Shown piece after piece: positions 1 to 7,826 of a stretch of DNA of 55,005 nt. This DNA is from Polynucleobacter sp. (GTDB taxonomy: Bacteria; Pseudomonadota; Gammaproteobacteria; Burkholderiales; Burkholderiaceae). The position numbers and the translations under genes are program-made. How positions within the stretch are numbered: position 1 is the first letter of the stretch; the number at the start of each line of letters is the position of its first letter. The notes beneath the pieces were generated by a model, which did no database searches, was not told the origin of the DNA, and saw only the letters and a list, made by a program, of their open reading frames with translations. The stretch covers positions 1-55,005 of the forward strand of contig JAOAUK010000038.1 in NCBI GenBank assembly GCA_030157655.1. Direction: 5' to 3'.

Positions 1-924
1 CGCATTCAAAAAATACCAGCTCTAGATATTCAGTCAGATTTATTCATACTCAATGGGCAGCCTTATGGAAAAATTGAGTTACTAGCCAATAATGATAAAA
101 ACGACTGGAAGATTGAAAAGCTATCTTTAAAAACAGAAGATGCTGAAGTAAAAATTACGGGGCGCTGGATACTTCCTAAGCAAGGCAAGAAACTGGATTC
201 AGGCAGAACAGAGCTGAATTTTGATCTAGATATTGATAATGCGGGCAAGCTTCTATCCAAACTAGGGTTTCCAAAAGCTATTAATGATGGCTCCGGCAAA
301 TTAGTTGGACAACTTAATTGGGCTGATGCCCCCTATAAATATGACCTACAAACATTGCAGGCTGATCTATCACTAGACATTGTCAAGGGCACCATCTTGC
401 AAGTTGACCCGGGCCTTGGAAGACTCTTGGGCGTATTGAGTTTTCAGGGCTTAACCAGAATCGCAACATTGGATATTGGCGGGGTATTAAAACCAATCGT
501 CACGCAAGGCACTCCATTTGACCGAATTACCTCAAGAGGAACAATCGCCAACGGTGTTGCCAATATTAAAGACCTCAACATGAAAGGTCCTCAAGGCAAT
601 GTTCGTCTAACTGGTCACGCAAATCTTTTAAATGAAACTCAAGATATGCGTGTCACTGTTGTACCGAACTTTAATGCTGGAACGGCATCTCTTGGATACA
701 CATTTATCAACCCGATTATTGGACTTAGCACACTCGTTGGCCAATACTTAATTGCTGATGAAGTTAGCAAACTGTTCCAACTAGATTATTTGGTGCAAGG
801 CACTTGGGCAACTCCTCAAATTATTGCTCTAGATAACAAAGGTAACCCGCTAGACGAAAAACAACTCAAAGAAATTAGAGATAAATCCTTACTTCGTCAG
901 CAACAAACCCCGAACAAGAAATAA
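1..924 (+). CDS. yhdP: YhdP family AsmA-like protein, C-terminal part
   Basis: The reading frame is open from the first base, so the gene starts upstream of the window and only about 307 C-terminal residues are present. The tail has the YhdP signature: a GRLLGVLSFQGL block, then a TLDIGGV block, a GNVRLTGHA strand and a hydrophobic GLSTLVGQYLIADEVSK segment near the end. YhdP proteins are very large inner-membrane, AsmA-like proteins that span the periplasm and are implicated in phospholipid transport to the outer membrane. The stop lies 9 bases before the nitrilase-family gene, and tldD follows. That trio is a common betaproteobacterial arrangement. The family call is firm; the transport role is family knowledge. 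Confidence 0.88.
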   Translation, partial: RIQKIPALDIQSDLFILNGQPYGKIELLANNDKNDWKIEKLSLKTEDAEVKITGRWILPKQGKKLDSGRTELNFDLDIDNAGKLLSKLGFPKAINDGSGKLVGQLNWADAPYKYDLQTLQADLSLDIVKGTILQVDPGLGRLLGVLSFQGLTRIATLDIGGVLKPIVTQGTPFDRITSRGTIANGVANIKDLNMKGPQGNVRLTGHANLLNETQDMRVTVVPNFNAGTASLGYTFINPIIGLSTLVGQYLIADEVSKLFQLDYLVQGTWATPQIIALDNKGNPLDEKQLKEIRDKSLLRQQQTPNKK

Positions 925-933
925 AATGGGGCT

Positions 934-1758
934 ATGAATAACAAAGGCCAATTAAGCATTGCAAGCATTCAAATGGTTTCAACTAGCTCAGTTGAAAAAA
1001 ATTTGGACATTGCGGAACAACTCGTTGGTCAAGCCAAAGCAGCTGGCGCAGATTTAGCCGTTTTACCCGAATACTTCTGCATCATGGGGCACTCAGATAC
1101 AGATAAGGTGAATATTCGTGAACCATTTGGCTCTGGGCCCATACAAGATCGACTTAAGCAGATTGCGCGAAATAATCAAGTTCATCTAGTTGCCGGAACC
1201 ATTCCACTAGAGAGCAACCAACCAAACAAAGTCAGAAACACCAGTTTAGTTTTTGACCGTCAAGGTGAAGTCATTGCTAGGTACGACAAGATTCATCTAT
1301 TTGGGTTCAAGCAAGGCGCCGAAGAGTACCAGGAGGCCAATACGATTGAATCGGGTGATGTACCCACAAGCTTCGCTATCAATTGCAATGATGAGACCTG
1401 GAAGTTTGGTGTGAGCGTATGTTACGACTTACGATTTCCTGAGTTATATCGTCAAATTGGTATCGTCGATTGTCATATTCTTTCTGCGGCATTTACCTAC
1501 ACCACAGGCAAGTCTCACTGGGAAGTTTTGTTAAGAGCTAGGGCCATTGAAAATCAATGTTATGTTTTAGCTAGCGCCCAGGGTGGTCGCCACGAAAATG
1601 GTAGAACAACCTGGGGACAAAGCATGTTAATTGACCCTTGGGGCGACATCAAATCAGAACTAAAAGAGGGCCAGGGATTTGTAATTGGCCAATTGGAAAA
1701 AAGCACGATTCATGAAATTCGAGCAAAATTACCCTCACTACAACATCGCACACTCTAA
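934..1758 (+). CDS. Carbon-nitrogen hydrolase (nitrilase superfamily; deaminated-glutathione-amidase-like)
   Basis: This 274-residue protein is a full-length single-domain nitrilase-superfamily amidase. The catalytic triad is visible: Glu46 in LPEYF, Lys119 in YDKIHLF and Cys163 in VCYDLRFPE. The YDKIHLF and CYDLRFPE motifs fit the Nit1/NIT2 branch, whose members hydrolyse omega-amides such as deaminated glutathione and alpha-ketoglutaramate. The gene lies 9 bases after yhdP and 7 before tldD, so the three are probably co-transcribed. I see no signal peptide, so it should be cytoplasmic. The superfamily is certain; the substrate is inferred from motif similarity. Confidence 0.9.
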   Translation: MNNKGQLSIASIQMVSTSSVEKNLDIAEQLVGQAKAAGADLAVLPEYFCIMGHSDTDKVNIREPFGSGPIQDRLKQIARNNQVHLVAGTIPLESNQPNKVRNTSLVFDRQGEVIARYDKIHLFGFKQGAEEYQEANTIESGDVPTSFAINCNDETWKFGVSVCYDLRFPELYRQIGIVDCHILSAAFTYTTGKSHWEVLLRARAIENQCYVLASAQGGRHENGRTTWGQSMLIDPWGDIKSELKEGQGFVIGQLEKSTIHEIRAKLPSLQHRTL

Positions 1759-1765
1759 TTAATCA

Positions 1766-3250
1766 ATGAATTCACCTTTAGCACTAGAAAATCCACTTCA
1801 GTTAAGCAGGGCTGATGCACTGAAAATTGCTAAAGATATTCTTTTGGCGCCAGCGGGCATTACAGAACAAGATCTACAGAAAACTCTTTCTCATATGCAT
1901 CACCATCATTTAGATGATGCTGATCTATATTTTCAAAGAACCCACAATGAGTCATGGAGCTTGGAAGAAGGCATTGTTAAATCAGGTAGCTTCAGCATTG
2001 ATCAAGGTGTGGGCGTAAGAGCTGTTAGCCATGACAAAACTGCTTTTGCTTATTCTGATGAAATCAGTGCTGCCGCATTAAAAAATGCAGCTGAAGCCAC
2101 GCGTGTTATTGGCCCAAATAACAATAAAGCTTATATCAGTCCTAAATGGACAACCCCCGCCACTCACGCCCTATACCAATCATTGAACCCTCTAGATAGC
2201 TTAGACGCAAAGGCGAAAATTGCACTTCTAGAAGATATTGAACGTAAAGCTAAGGCTAAAGATCCTCGGATTGTTCAAGTGATGGCTGGGCTCGCAGGTG
2301 AATTTGACGTGGTGCTTGTGGCTCGTGCCAACGGTGTTTTAGCGGCTGACATAAGACCACTGGTACGCGTATCTATCACGGTAATTGCCGAACAAAATGG
2401 TCGACGTGAAGTTGGCTCATCAGGTGGCGGCGGTAGATTTGACTATCACTTTTTTGTCACTGAAAAAATTGACCAATGGATTAATGAAGCAGTCAGATCT
2501 GCACTAGTGAATCTAGAATCAAGACCTGCACCTGCCGGCCCAATGACAGTAGTCTTAGGCCCTGGTTGGCCAGGGGTTCTTTTACATGAGGCAATTGGTC
2601 ACGGTCTTGAAGGTGACTTTAATCGCAAAGGATCATCTGCTTTTTCAGGCAAGATTGGGCAAAGAGTCGCAGCCAAAGGCGTGACTGTTGTGGATGACGG
2701 CACAATTGCAGGACGTCGTGGCTCTTTATCAGTGGATGATGAAGGTAACCCGACTCAGTGCACCACCCTCATTGAAGATGGCATCCTAAAAGGATATATA
2801 CAAGACAGTCTCAACGCTCGCCTAATGAAAATGCCAGTGACAGGTAACGCAAGACGTGAAAGTTATGCCTCATTACCAATGCCTCGCATGACAAACACAT
2901 ACATGCTTGGTGGCAAAGATGATCCTAACGAAATCGTTGCCAGCATCAAAAAAGGCCTATATGCCGTCAATTTTGGTGGTGGTCAGGTTGACATCACTAG
3001 CGGGAAGTTTGTGTTTTCAGCATCAGAGGCTTATTGGGTTGAAAACGGCAAGATTCAATACCCAGTCAAAGGGGCAACAATCATTGGTAACGGTCCTGAA
3101 TCGCTCAAAGATATCAGCATGATTGGCAATGACATGGATCTAGATAGTGGTATTGGAGTTTGCGGCAAGGATGGTCAAAGCGTCCCTGTGGGAGTAGGTC
3201 AACCAACCCTAAGAATTGACAATATGACCGTTGGCGGCACTGCCCAATAG
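1766..3250 (+). CDS. tldD: Metalloprotease TldD
   Basis: This 494-residue protein is full length for TldD. The zinc motif HEAIGH (HExxxH) begins at His274, inside the conserved run LLHEAIGHGLEGDFNRKG. The family C-terminus CGKDGQSVPVGVGQP is present, including its conserved cysteine. TldD works with TldE/PmbA as a heterodimeric cytoplasmic protease that degrades unfolded peptides and matures some modified peptides. pmbA is not in this window. The gene is the last of the yhdP–nitrilase–tldD run. Its stop lies only 33 bases before the aromatic leader ORF, so the promoter for the next unit sits at its very end. Confidence 0.95.
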   Translation: MNSPLALENPLQLSRADALKIAKDILLAPAGITEQDLQKTLSHMHHHHLDDADLYFQRTHNESWSLEEGIVKSGSFSIDQGVGVRAVSHDKTAFAYSDEISAAALKNAAEATRVIGPNNNKAYISPKWTTPATHALYQSLNPLDSLDAKAKIALLEDIERKAKAKDPRIVQVMAGLAGEFDVVLVARANGVLAADIRPLVRVSITVIAEQNGRREVGSSGGGGRFDYHFFVTEKIDQWINEAVRSALVNLESRPAPAGPMTVVLGPGWPGVLLHEAIGHGLEGDFNRKGSSAFSGKIGQRVAAKGVTVVDDGTIAGRRGSLSVDDEGNPTQCTTLIEDGILKGYIQDSLNARLMKMPVTGNARRESYASLPMPRMTNTYMLGGKDDPNEIVASIKKGLYAVNFGGGQVDITSGKFVFSASEAYWVENGKIQYPVKGATIIGNGPESLKDISMIGNDMDLDSGIGVCGKDGQSVPVGVGQPTLRIDNMTVGGTAQ

Positions 3251-3268
3251 CGAAAACCATAAAAACTG

Positions 3269-3277
3269 TGCTACATT
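3269..3277 (+). promoter_or_regulatory. Candidate extended -10 promoter for the aromatic leader/aroG unit
   Basis: The bases TGCTACATT fit an extended -10 element (TG, one base, then TACATT at 3272–3277). A start site about 7 bases downstream would fall on or next to the A of the leader ATG at 3284. That would give a leaderless leader-peptide mRNA and explain why no Shine-Dalgarno sequence precedes that ATG. I see no good -35 element. This is inference from motif spacing only. Confidence 0.4.
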
Positions 3278-3283
3278 AACCAC

Positions 3284-3361
3284 ATGTCTGCAAATAATTT
3301 TTACTTCTTTTACTTTTGGTTCTCAGCCCTAGGCGGTCGAGAGGCAGAAATTCAAGCGTAA
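3284..3361 (+). CDS. Aromatic amino acid leader peptide of aroG (attenuator)
   Basis: A 25-codon ORF encodes MSANNFYFFYFWF followed by SALGGREAEIQA. Residues 6–13 are eight aromatic residues in a row: five Phe, two Tyr and one Trp. It ends 18 bases before a strong intrinsic terminator, and the next gene is DAHP synthase, the entry step of aromatic synthesis. This is the layout of a ribosome-mediated attenuator. Stalling on the aromatic codons would leave downstream RNA free to form an antiterminator, while readthrough to the stop would let the terminator form. The Gly17–Gly18 codons (3332–3337) are exactly complementary to the 5' arm of the terminator, so the antiterminator partner is built into the leader itself. 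Translation has not been shown, but composition and context make chance unlikely. Confidence 0.85.
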   Translation: MSANNFYFFYFWFSALGGREAEIQA

Positions 3362-3379
3362 ATTTCAAGCACTCAAAAT

Positions 3380-3410
3380 AACCGCCGACGCAAACGGCGG
3401 TTTTTTTTTA
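3380..3410 (+). terminator. Attenuator terminator upstream of aroG, with competing antiterminator
   Basis: The stem pairs 3380–3387 with 3395–3402 (core CCGCCG/CGGCGG) around a 7-base loop and runs into nine T residues. The 5' arm bases 3381–3386 (ACCGCC) are the exact complement of GGCGGT at 3332–3337 inside the leader ORF. Two mutually exclusive structures are therefore possible: 3332–3337 with 3381–3386 as antiterminator, or the terminator itself. A ribosome at the leader stop (3359–3361) should hinder the first; a ribosome stalled on codons 6–13 would leave it free. Confidence 0.88.
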
Positions 3411-3451
3411 CACATATATGAATTTAGAAATAGCAAAAAGGAGTTAATGAA

Positions 3452-4576
3452 ATGGTTGATAAAGCTCTCAGTAATCGAGATAGCTGGTATGCCAGCGTAG
3501 ATAAGACATCTGAAACAGATGACGCACGCATCCAAAATATTACGGTATTGCCTCCACCAGAGCATTTGATTCGCTTTTTCCCTATTCAAGGAACATCGGT
3601 TGAAAAATTAATCAACAAGACGCGTAAAAAAATTCGTGAAATCATGCACGGCAAAGATGATCGCTTATTAGTCATCATCGGCCCATGTTCTATTCACGAT
3701 CCAAGCGCTGCACTTGATTACGCCGCCAAACTTCTAGAGCAAAGAAAGAAGTATGAAGGCGAATTAGAAATCGTGATGCGTGTTTACTTTGAGAAGCCAC
3801 GTACAACAGTTGGCTGGAAAGGTCTTATCAACGACCCGTATCTAGATGAGAGCTACAGAATTGATGAAGGCTTGCGTATTGCACGTCATCTATTAATCGA
3901 AATCAATCGTATGGGTATGCCAGCAGGCAGTGAGTTCCTTGATGTTATTTCCCCACAATATATTGGTGATCTAATTTCTTGGGGTGCGATTGGCGCAAGA
4001 ACAACAGAAAGCCAAATCCACCGCGAATTAGCCTCTGGCATTTCAGCGCCGATTGGTTTTAAAAATGGTACGGACGGCAATATCAAAATTGCTACTGATG
4101 CAATTCAATCAGCCAGCAGACCTCATCATTTCTTGTCTGTTCACAAAAATGGTCAGGTGGCCATTGTTGAAACAAAAGGTAATGAGGATTGTCACGTTAT
4201 TTTGCGTGGCGGGAAAACCACGAACTATGATGCCCAGAGTGTTGCCAAAGCTTGTACGGAGCTTGAGGCTGCAAAATTACCAGGCACATTGATGGTTGAC
4301 TGTTCGCATGCCAACTCTAGCAAGCAACACGAACGTCAAATTGATGTTTCGAAAGATATCGCTGGTCAGTTAGCTGGTGGTTCAACACAGGTTTTTGGTG
4401 TGATGGTTGAAAGTCATTTACACGCTGGAGCTCAGAAGTTCACGCCTGGCAAGGACAATCCAAATGAGCTTAAATATGCAACAAGTATTACTGATGCATG
4501 TATCGGCTGGGATGACTCTCTTAACGTTCTAGAGATACTTGCCGAGGGTGTAAGGCAGCGCAGAAAAAAGAAATAA
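3452..4576 (+). CDS. aroG: 3-deoxy-7-phosphoheptulonate (DAHP) synthase, class I
   Basis: It condenses phosphoenolpyruvate and erythrose-4-phosphate into DAHP, the first step of the shikimate pathway. The 374-residue protein is a full-length AroG/F/H-type enzyme. Visible features include GPCSIHDP at residues 77–84 (Cys79 is the expected metal ligand), PRTTVGWKGL, IGFKNGTDG, and the later metal-ligand regions DCSHANSSK, VMVESH and ITDACIGWD. The N-terminal DDARI region resembles the segment that shapes the feedback-inhibitor site in E. coli AroG. The ATG is preceded by AAGGAG at 3438–3443, 8 bases upstream. Expression is probably set by the leader peptide and terminator just upstream. Which aromatic amino acid inhibits this isozyme cannot be read from the sequence alone. 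Confidence 0.95.
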   Translation: MVDKALSNRDSWYASVDKTSETDDARIQNITVLPPPEHLIRFFPIQGTSVEKLINKTRKKIREIMHGKDDRLLVIIGPCSIHDPSAALDYAAKLLEQRKKYEGELEIVMRVYFEKPRTTVGWKGLINDPYLDESYRIDEGLRIARHLLIEINRMGMPAGSEFLDVISPQYIGDLISWGAIGARTTESQIHRELASGISAPIGFKNGTDGNIKIATDAIQSASRPHHFLSVHKNGQVAIVETKGNEDCHVILRGGKTTNYDAQSVAKACTELEAAKLPGTLMVDCSHANSSKQHERQIDVSKDIAGQLAGGSTQVFGVMVESHLHAGAQKFTPGKDNPNELKYATSITDACIGWDDSLNVLEILAEGVRQRRKKK

Positions 4577-4594
4577 GAAAATAAGCTAAAACAA

Positions 4595-5167
4595 CTAAGA
4601 CCCTTCGGGGTCTTTTTTGTGGTGCCACAAAACATCAGCACCACCCGCCTCTTTATTTAAGACGCGCGCAAGTACAAACAACAAGTCTGACAATCTATTG
4701 ACGTATTGGCGAGGCGTATCATGAATTGGTTCATGACGACCCAGCTTCACTATTGATCTTTCAGCACGACGGCACACAGTGCGACACACATGCGCTTGAG
4801 CTGCAGCACGAGTGCCGCCAGGCAGAATAAATTCTTCTAGTCTTGGAAGAACTGCATTGTATTTTTGAAGCCAAACATCTAATTGTGCAACCTGATCTTC
4901 TTTCAGCAAGGTGTAGTTGGGGATACACAACTCTCCGCCCAAATCAAATAAGTCATGCTGTATAGCCGAGAAAATATCTCTAAGCTCGCTAGCAACACTC
5001 TCAGGGATGTTTTCCGTAATTAGTACCCCAATTTCAGAGTTCAGCTCATCAACATCCCCCATAGCGCAGATGCGTAGATGGTCTTTATCAACGCGCTGAC
5101 CATCACCCAAACCTGTGGTTCCGGAATCACCAGTTCTAGTCGCTATTTGCGTTAATCGATTGCCCAT
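4595..5167 (-). CDS. PduO-type cob(I)alamin adenosyltransferase
   Basis: This 190-residue protein transfers the adenosyl group of ATP to cob(I)alamin to make coenzyme B12. The N-terminal ATP-binding motif TRTGDSGTTGL is at residues 10–20. The family's helical core motifs FILPGGT, CRTVCRRAER and YVNRLSDLLFVLAR follow, and the length matches the PduO/MMAB family. It stands alone on the minus strand, convergent with aroG and divergent from glcD with about 58 bases between starts. No cobalamin riboswitch fits in that gap. The C-terminal DPEGS residues are encoded by the aroG terminator hairpin. Confidence 0.92.
   Translation of the reverse strand: MGNRLTQIATRTGDSGTTGLGDGQRVDKDHLRICAMGDVDELNSEIGVLITENIPESVASELRDIFSAIQHDLFDLGGELCIPNYTLLKEDQVAQLDVWLQKYNAVLPRLEEFILPGGTRAAAQAHVCRTVCRRAERSIVKLGRHEPIHDTPRQYVNRLSDLLFVLARVLNKEAGGADVLWHHKKDPEGS
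4597..4618 (+). terminator. Intrinsic terminator of aroG
   Basis: A 7-bp stem (4597–4603 with 4608–4614) closed by a TTCG tetraloop is followed by a run of T residues. It lies entirely inside the 3' coding end of the convergent adenosyltransferase gene, so these bases also encode that protein's last residues and part of its stop codon. Confidence 0.9.
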
Positions 5168-5225
5168 AAGACTGATTATAGGGAAATAGCTAGAATAGAG
5201 TTAAACCACAAAAAAATAGAGACTT

Positions 5226-6719
5226 ATGAACGCACATACTGACAACCCAATTGCCCAAATAAAAAGCCGGCAAGCTCAGCTAGTTAAGGCTCTCAAGCCG
5301 GTCTTACCTGTGCACGCCCTACTTTGGGAGCCAGAAGATACTATTCCTTATGAATGCGATGGTTTCGCTGCCTACCGCCAAATGCCTTTAGCGGTCGCAC
5401 TTCCGGAAACCGAGGCACAGGCTGTTGCAGTGATTAAAGTTTGTCAAAGCTTGAATATTCCGATTGTTCCTAGGGGTGCCGGAACGGGGTTATCTGGTGG
5501 CGCAATGCCTATAGCCCAAGGCTTAGTTCTATCTTTAGCTAAATTTAAAAAAATCTTGCAGATAGACCCCATTGCAAGAACTGCAGTTGTACAGCCAGGC
5601 GTTAGGAATTTGGCAATTTCTGAAGCAGTGGCGCATCACGGCTTGTATTACGCCCCAGACCCATCGTCTCAAATTGCCTGTTCAATCGGTGGCAATGTGA
5701 GCGAAAACTCTGGTGGAGTTCACTGTCTTAAATATGGTCTTACGCTTCACAACATTCTGAAAGTCAGAGCAATCTTGATATCGGGCGAAGTAGTTGAGTT
5801 TGGCAGTCTTGCTCCTGATGCCCCTGGATTAGATTTAATGTCAATTTTGGTGGGCAGCGAAGGCATGCTCGCAGTGATTACAGAAGTTGTAGTCAAGCTA
5901 GTGCCCAAACCTCAACTCGCTCAAGTCATCATGGCCAGTTTCGATGATGTTGAAAAAGGCGGTAATGCGGTTGCGGCCATTGTTGCAGCAGGCATCATTC
6001 CTGCAGGGCTAGAAATGATGGATAAAGCAGCGACTAGAGCTGTTGAAGAATTCGTTCATGCTGGCTATGACATTAATGCCGAAGCCATTCTTCTTTGCGA
6101 ATCTGATGGCACCCCTGAAGAGGTTGCTGAAGAAATCGAAAGAATGACAGAAGTCTTAAAGAAAAGTGGAGCCATCAGAATCCAGGTATCGCAAAGTGAA
6201 GCTGAGCGACTAAAGTTCTGGAGCGGTCGCAAGAACGCCTTCCCTGCTGCAGGCCGAATCTCAGCAGACTACTATTGTATGGATGGCACCATTCCTCGCT
6301 TGCATATCGCCACATTACTAAAACGTATACAGGAAATGGAAAAGAAATATCAGCTGCGTTGCATGAATGTATTCCATGCTGGTGATGGCAATATGCATCC
6401 ATTGATTTTGTTTAATGGTTCGGATGAAGATGAATGGCATCGTGCTGAAGCATTTGGCAGTGACATCCTAGAGACATGCGTAGAACTTGGCGGCACGATT
6501 ACTGGCGAACATGGTGTAGGCATTGAAAAAATCAACTCCATGTGTGTTCAATTTAGCGAATCTGAAAGAGAGCTCTTCTGGGCTGTGAAAGCTGCATTTG
6601 ATCCCAAAAAACTTTTAAATCCAGATAAAGCAATCCCGACACTTAATCGCTGCGCTGAGTATGGCCGCATGCGAATTACTGGCGGCGTACTGCCACACCC
6701 AGAATTGGAGCGCTTCTAA
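5226..6719 (+). CDS. glcD: Glycolate oxidase FAD subunit GlcD
   Basis: This 497-residue FAD-linked oxidase is full length. It has the PP-type FAD-binding fold (PRGAGTGLSGGA from about residue 82, and SSQIACSIGGNVSENSGG) and the C-terminal GEHGVGIEK motif around 427–435. GlcD oxidises glycolate to glyoxylate and works with GlcE and GlcF at the membrane. The stop overlaps the glcE start by one base (TAATG), indicating translational coupling. Close relatives oxidise D-lactate or 2-hydroxyglutarate, but the intact D-E-F order supports glycolate oxidase. Confidence 0.93.
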   Translation: MNAHTDNPIAQIKSRQAQLVKALKPVLPVHALLWEPEDTIPYECDGFAAYRQMPLAVALPETEAQAVAVIKVCQSLNIPIVPRGAGTGLSGGAMPIAQGLVLSLAKFKKILQIDPIARTAVVQPGVRNLAISEAVAHHGLYYAPDPSSQIACSIGGNVSENSGGVHCLKYGLTLHNILKVRAILISGEVVEFGSLAPDAPGLDLMSILVGSEGMLAVITEVVVKLVPKPQLAQVIMASFDDVEKGGNAVAAIVAAGIIPAGLEMMDKAATRAVEEFVHAGYDINAEAILLCESDGTPEEVAEEIERMTEVLKKSGAIRIQVSQSEAERLKFWSGRKNAFPAAGRISADYYCMDGTIPRLHIATLLKRIQEMEKKYQLRCMNVFHAGDGNMHPLILFNGSDEDEWHRAEAFGSDILETCVELGGTITGEHGVGIEKINSMCVQFSESERELFWAVKAAFDPKKLLNPDKAIPTLNRCAEYGRMRITGGVLPHPELERF

Positions 6720-7825
6720 TGACTCAATCATTTATTCAGGATACGCAAGAAGCAATACATGAGGCCATTCAATCAAAAGGTCTACTAAGAATCACTGGGT
6801 CAGGAACTAAAGATTGGTTTGGAGCAGAGCTAAAAGGCAATCCTTTATCCACTAAAAATTACCAAGGAATCATTAATTACCAACCTGATGAGTTAGTGAT
6901 TACCGTCAAATCTGGTACTTCGATAAAAGAGATTGAGTTGGCTCTTGAAGAAAAGAATCAACAGTTTGCGTTTGAACCTCCCCACTTTGGTGACAACGCA
7001 ACAATTGGCGGTATGGTTTGCTCAGGTCTTGCTGGCCCAGGAAGAGTGAGTGCTGGAAGCCTAAGAGACTTTGTGTTGGGCGCAAAAATCATGGATGGTC
7101 AAGGTCAAGTCATGAACTTTGGTGGAACCGTGATGAAAAACGTTGCAGGATATGATGTTTCAAGGCTAATGCCTGGATCACTAGGCACTTTGGCACTACT
7201 TCTTGATGTCTCTATTAAAGTCTTACCAAAACCAATTGCAACAGCAACTCTTCAATTGGAGATTGAGCAACAAAAAGCCATACACACCATGAATTTGTTA
7301 GCTAGCCAACCCTGGCCAATCAACGCCAGTTGCTGGCAAGGCGAACAAAATGGAATGTTGCATATTCGACTAAGTGGCGCCAAAGCTGCAGTTGAATCAG
7401 CCACCAATTCTTTTAAAAAGAATCTAGGCATGAAATTGCTAGACCCTGACGAAGCCAAAAATTTCTGGGGCTCTTTAAGAGAGCACCAATCTGATTGGTT
7501 TAAGTCATCGAATCATCAAGCTTTACCGCTTTGGAGATTTGCGGTCGCCCCAACATCCAACCCTATTAATCTGCCTGGTTCAACCTTAATTGAGTGGCAC
7601 GGTGGCCAACGATGGTGGCAAGGACATTTAGATGCTGCCGCAGCTAAAGCAATTGCTGCAAAGGCGCATGGACATGCAAGCATATTTAGATCCTCTGAAA
7701 GAGATTTAGCTATGCTCAGCTCACTCAATGACAATCCATTAACAAAAGCACTGGTACCAGTACAAGAACGTCTTAAAAAAGCCTTCGATCCACATGGCAT
7801 TTTTGCTACAGGAAGGCTAGCCTAA
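6719..7825 (+). CDS. glcE: Glycolate oxidase subunit GlcE
   Basis: This 368-residue protein has a second FAD-binding type 4 domain, shorter than that of GlcD: IKEIELALEEKNQQFAFEPP, then GDNATIGGMVCSGLAGPGR and GGTVMKNVAGYDVSRL. These are standard GlcE blocks. It starts on the last base of the glcD stop and ends two bases before glcF. The family is needed for glycolate oxidase activity alongside GlcD and GlcF. Confidence 0.93.
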   Translation: MTQSFIQDTQEAIHEAIQSKGLLRITGSGTKDWFGAELKGNPLSTKNYQGIINYQPDELVITVKSGTSIKEIELALEEKNQQFAFEPPHFGDNATIGGMVCSGLAGPGRVSAGSLRDFVLGAKIMDGQGQVMNFGGTVMKNVAGYDVSRLMPGSLGTLALLLDVSIKVLPKPIATATLQLEIEQQKAIHTMNLLASQPWPINASCWQGEQNGMLHIRLSGAKAAVESATNSFKKNLGMKLLDPDEAKNFWGSLREHQSDWFKSSNHQALPLWRFAVAPTSNPINLPGSTLIEWHGGQRWWQGHLDAAAAKAIAAKAHGHASIFRSSERDLAMLSSLNDNPLTKALVPVQERLKKAFDPHGIFATGRLA

Positions 7826-7826
7826 T

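Noticed and set aside
5168-5225. Possible cobalamin riboswitch before the adenosyltransferase gene
   Set aside because: The gap is 58 bases, too short for the aptamer, and no B12-box is seen.
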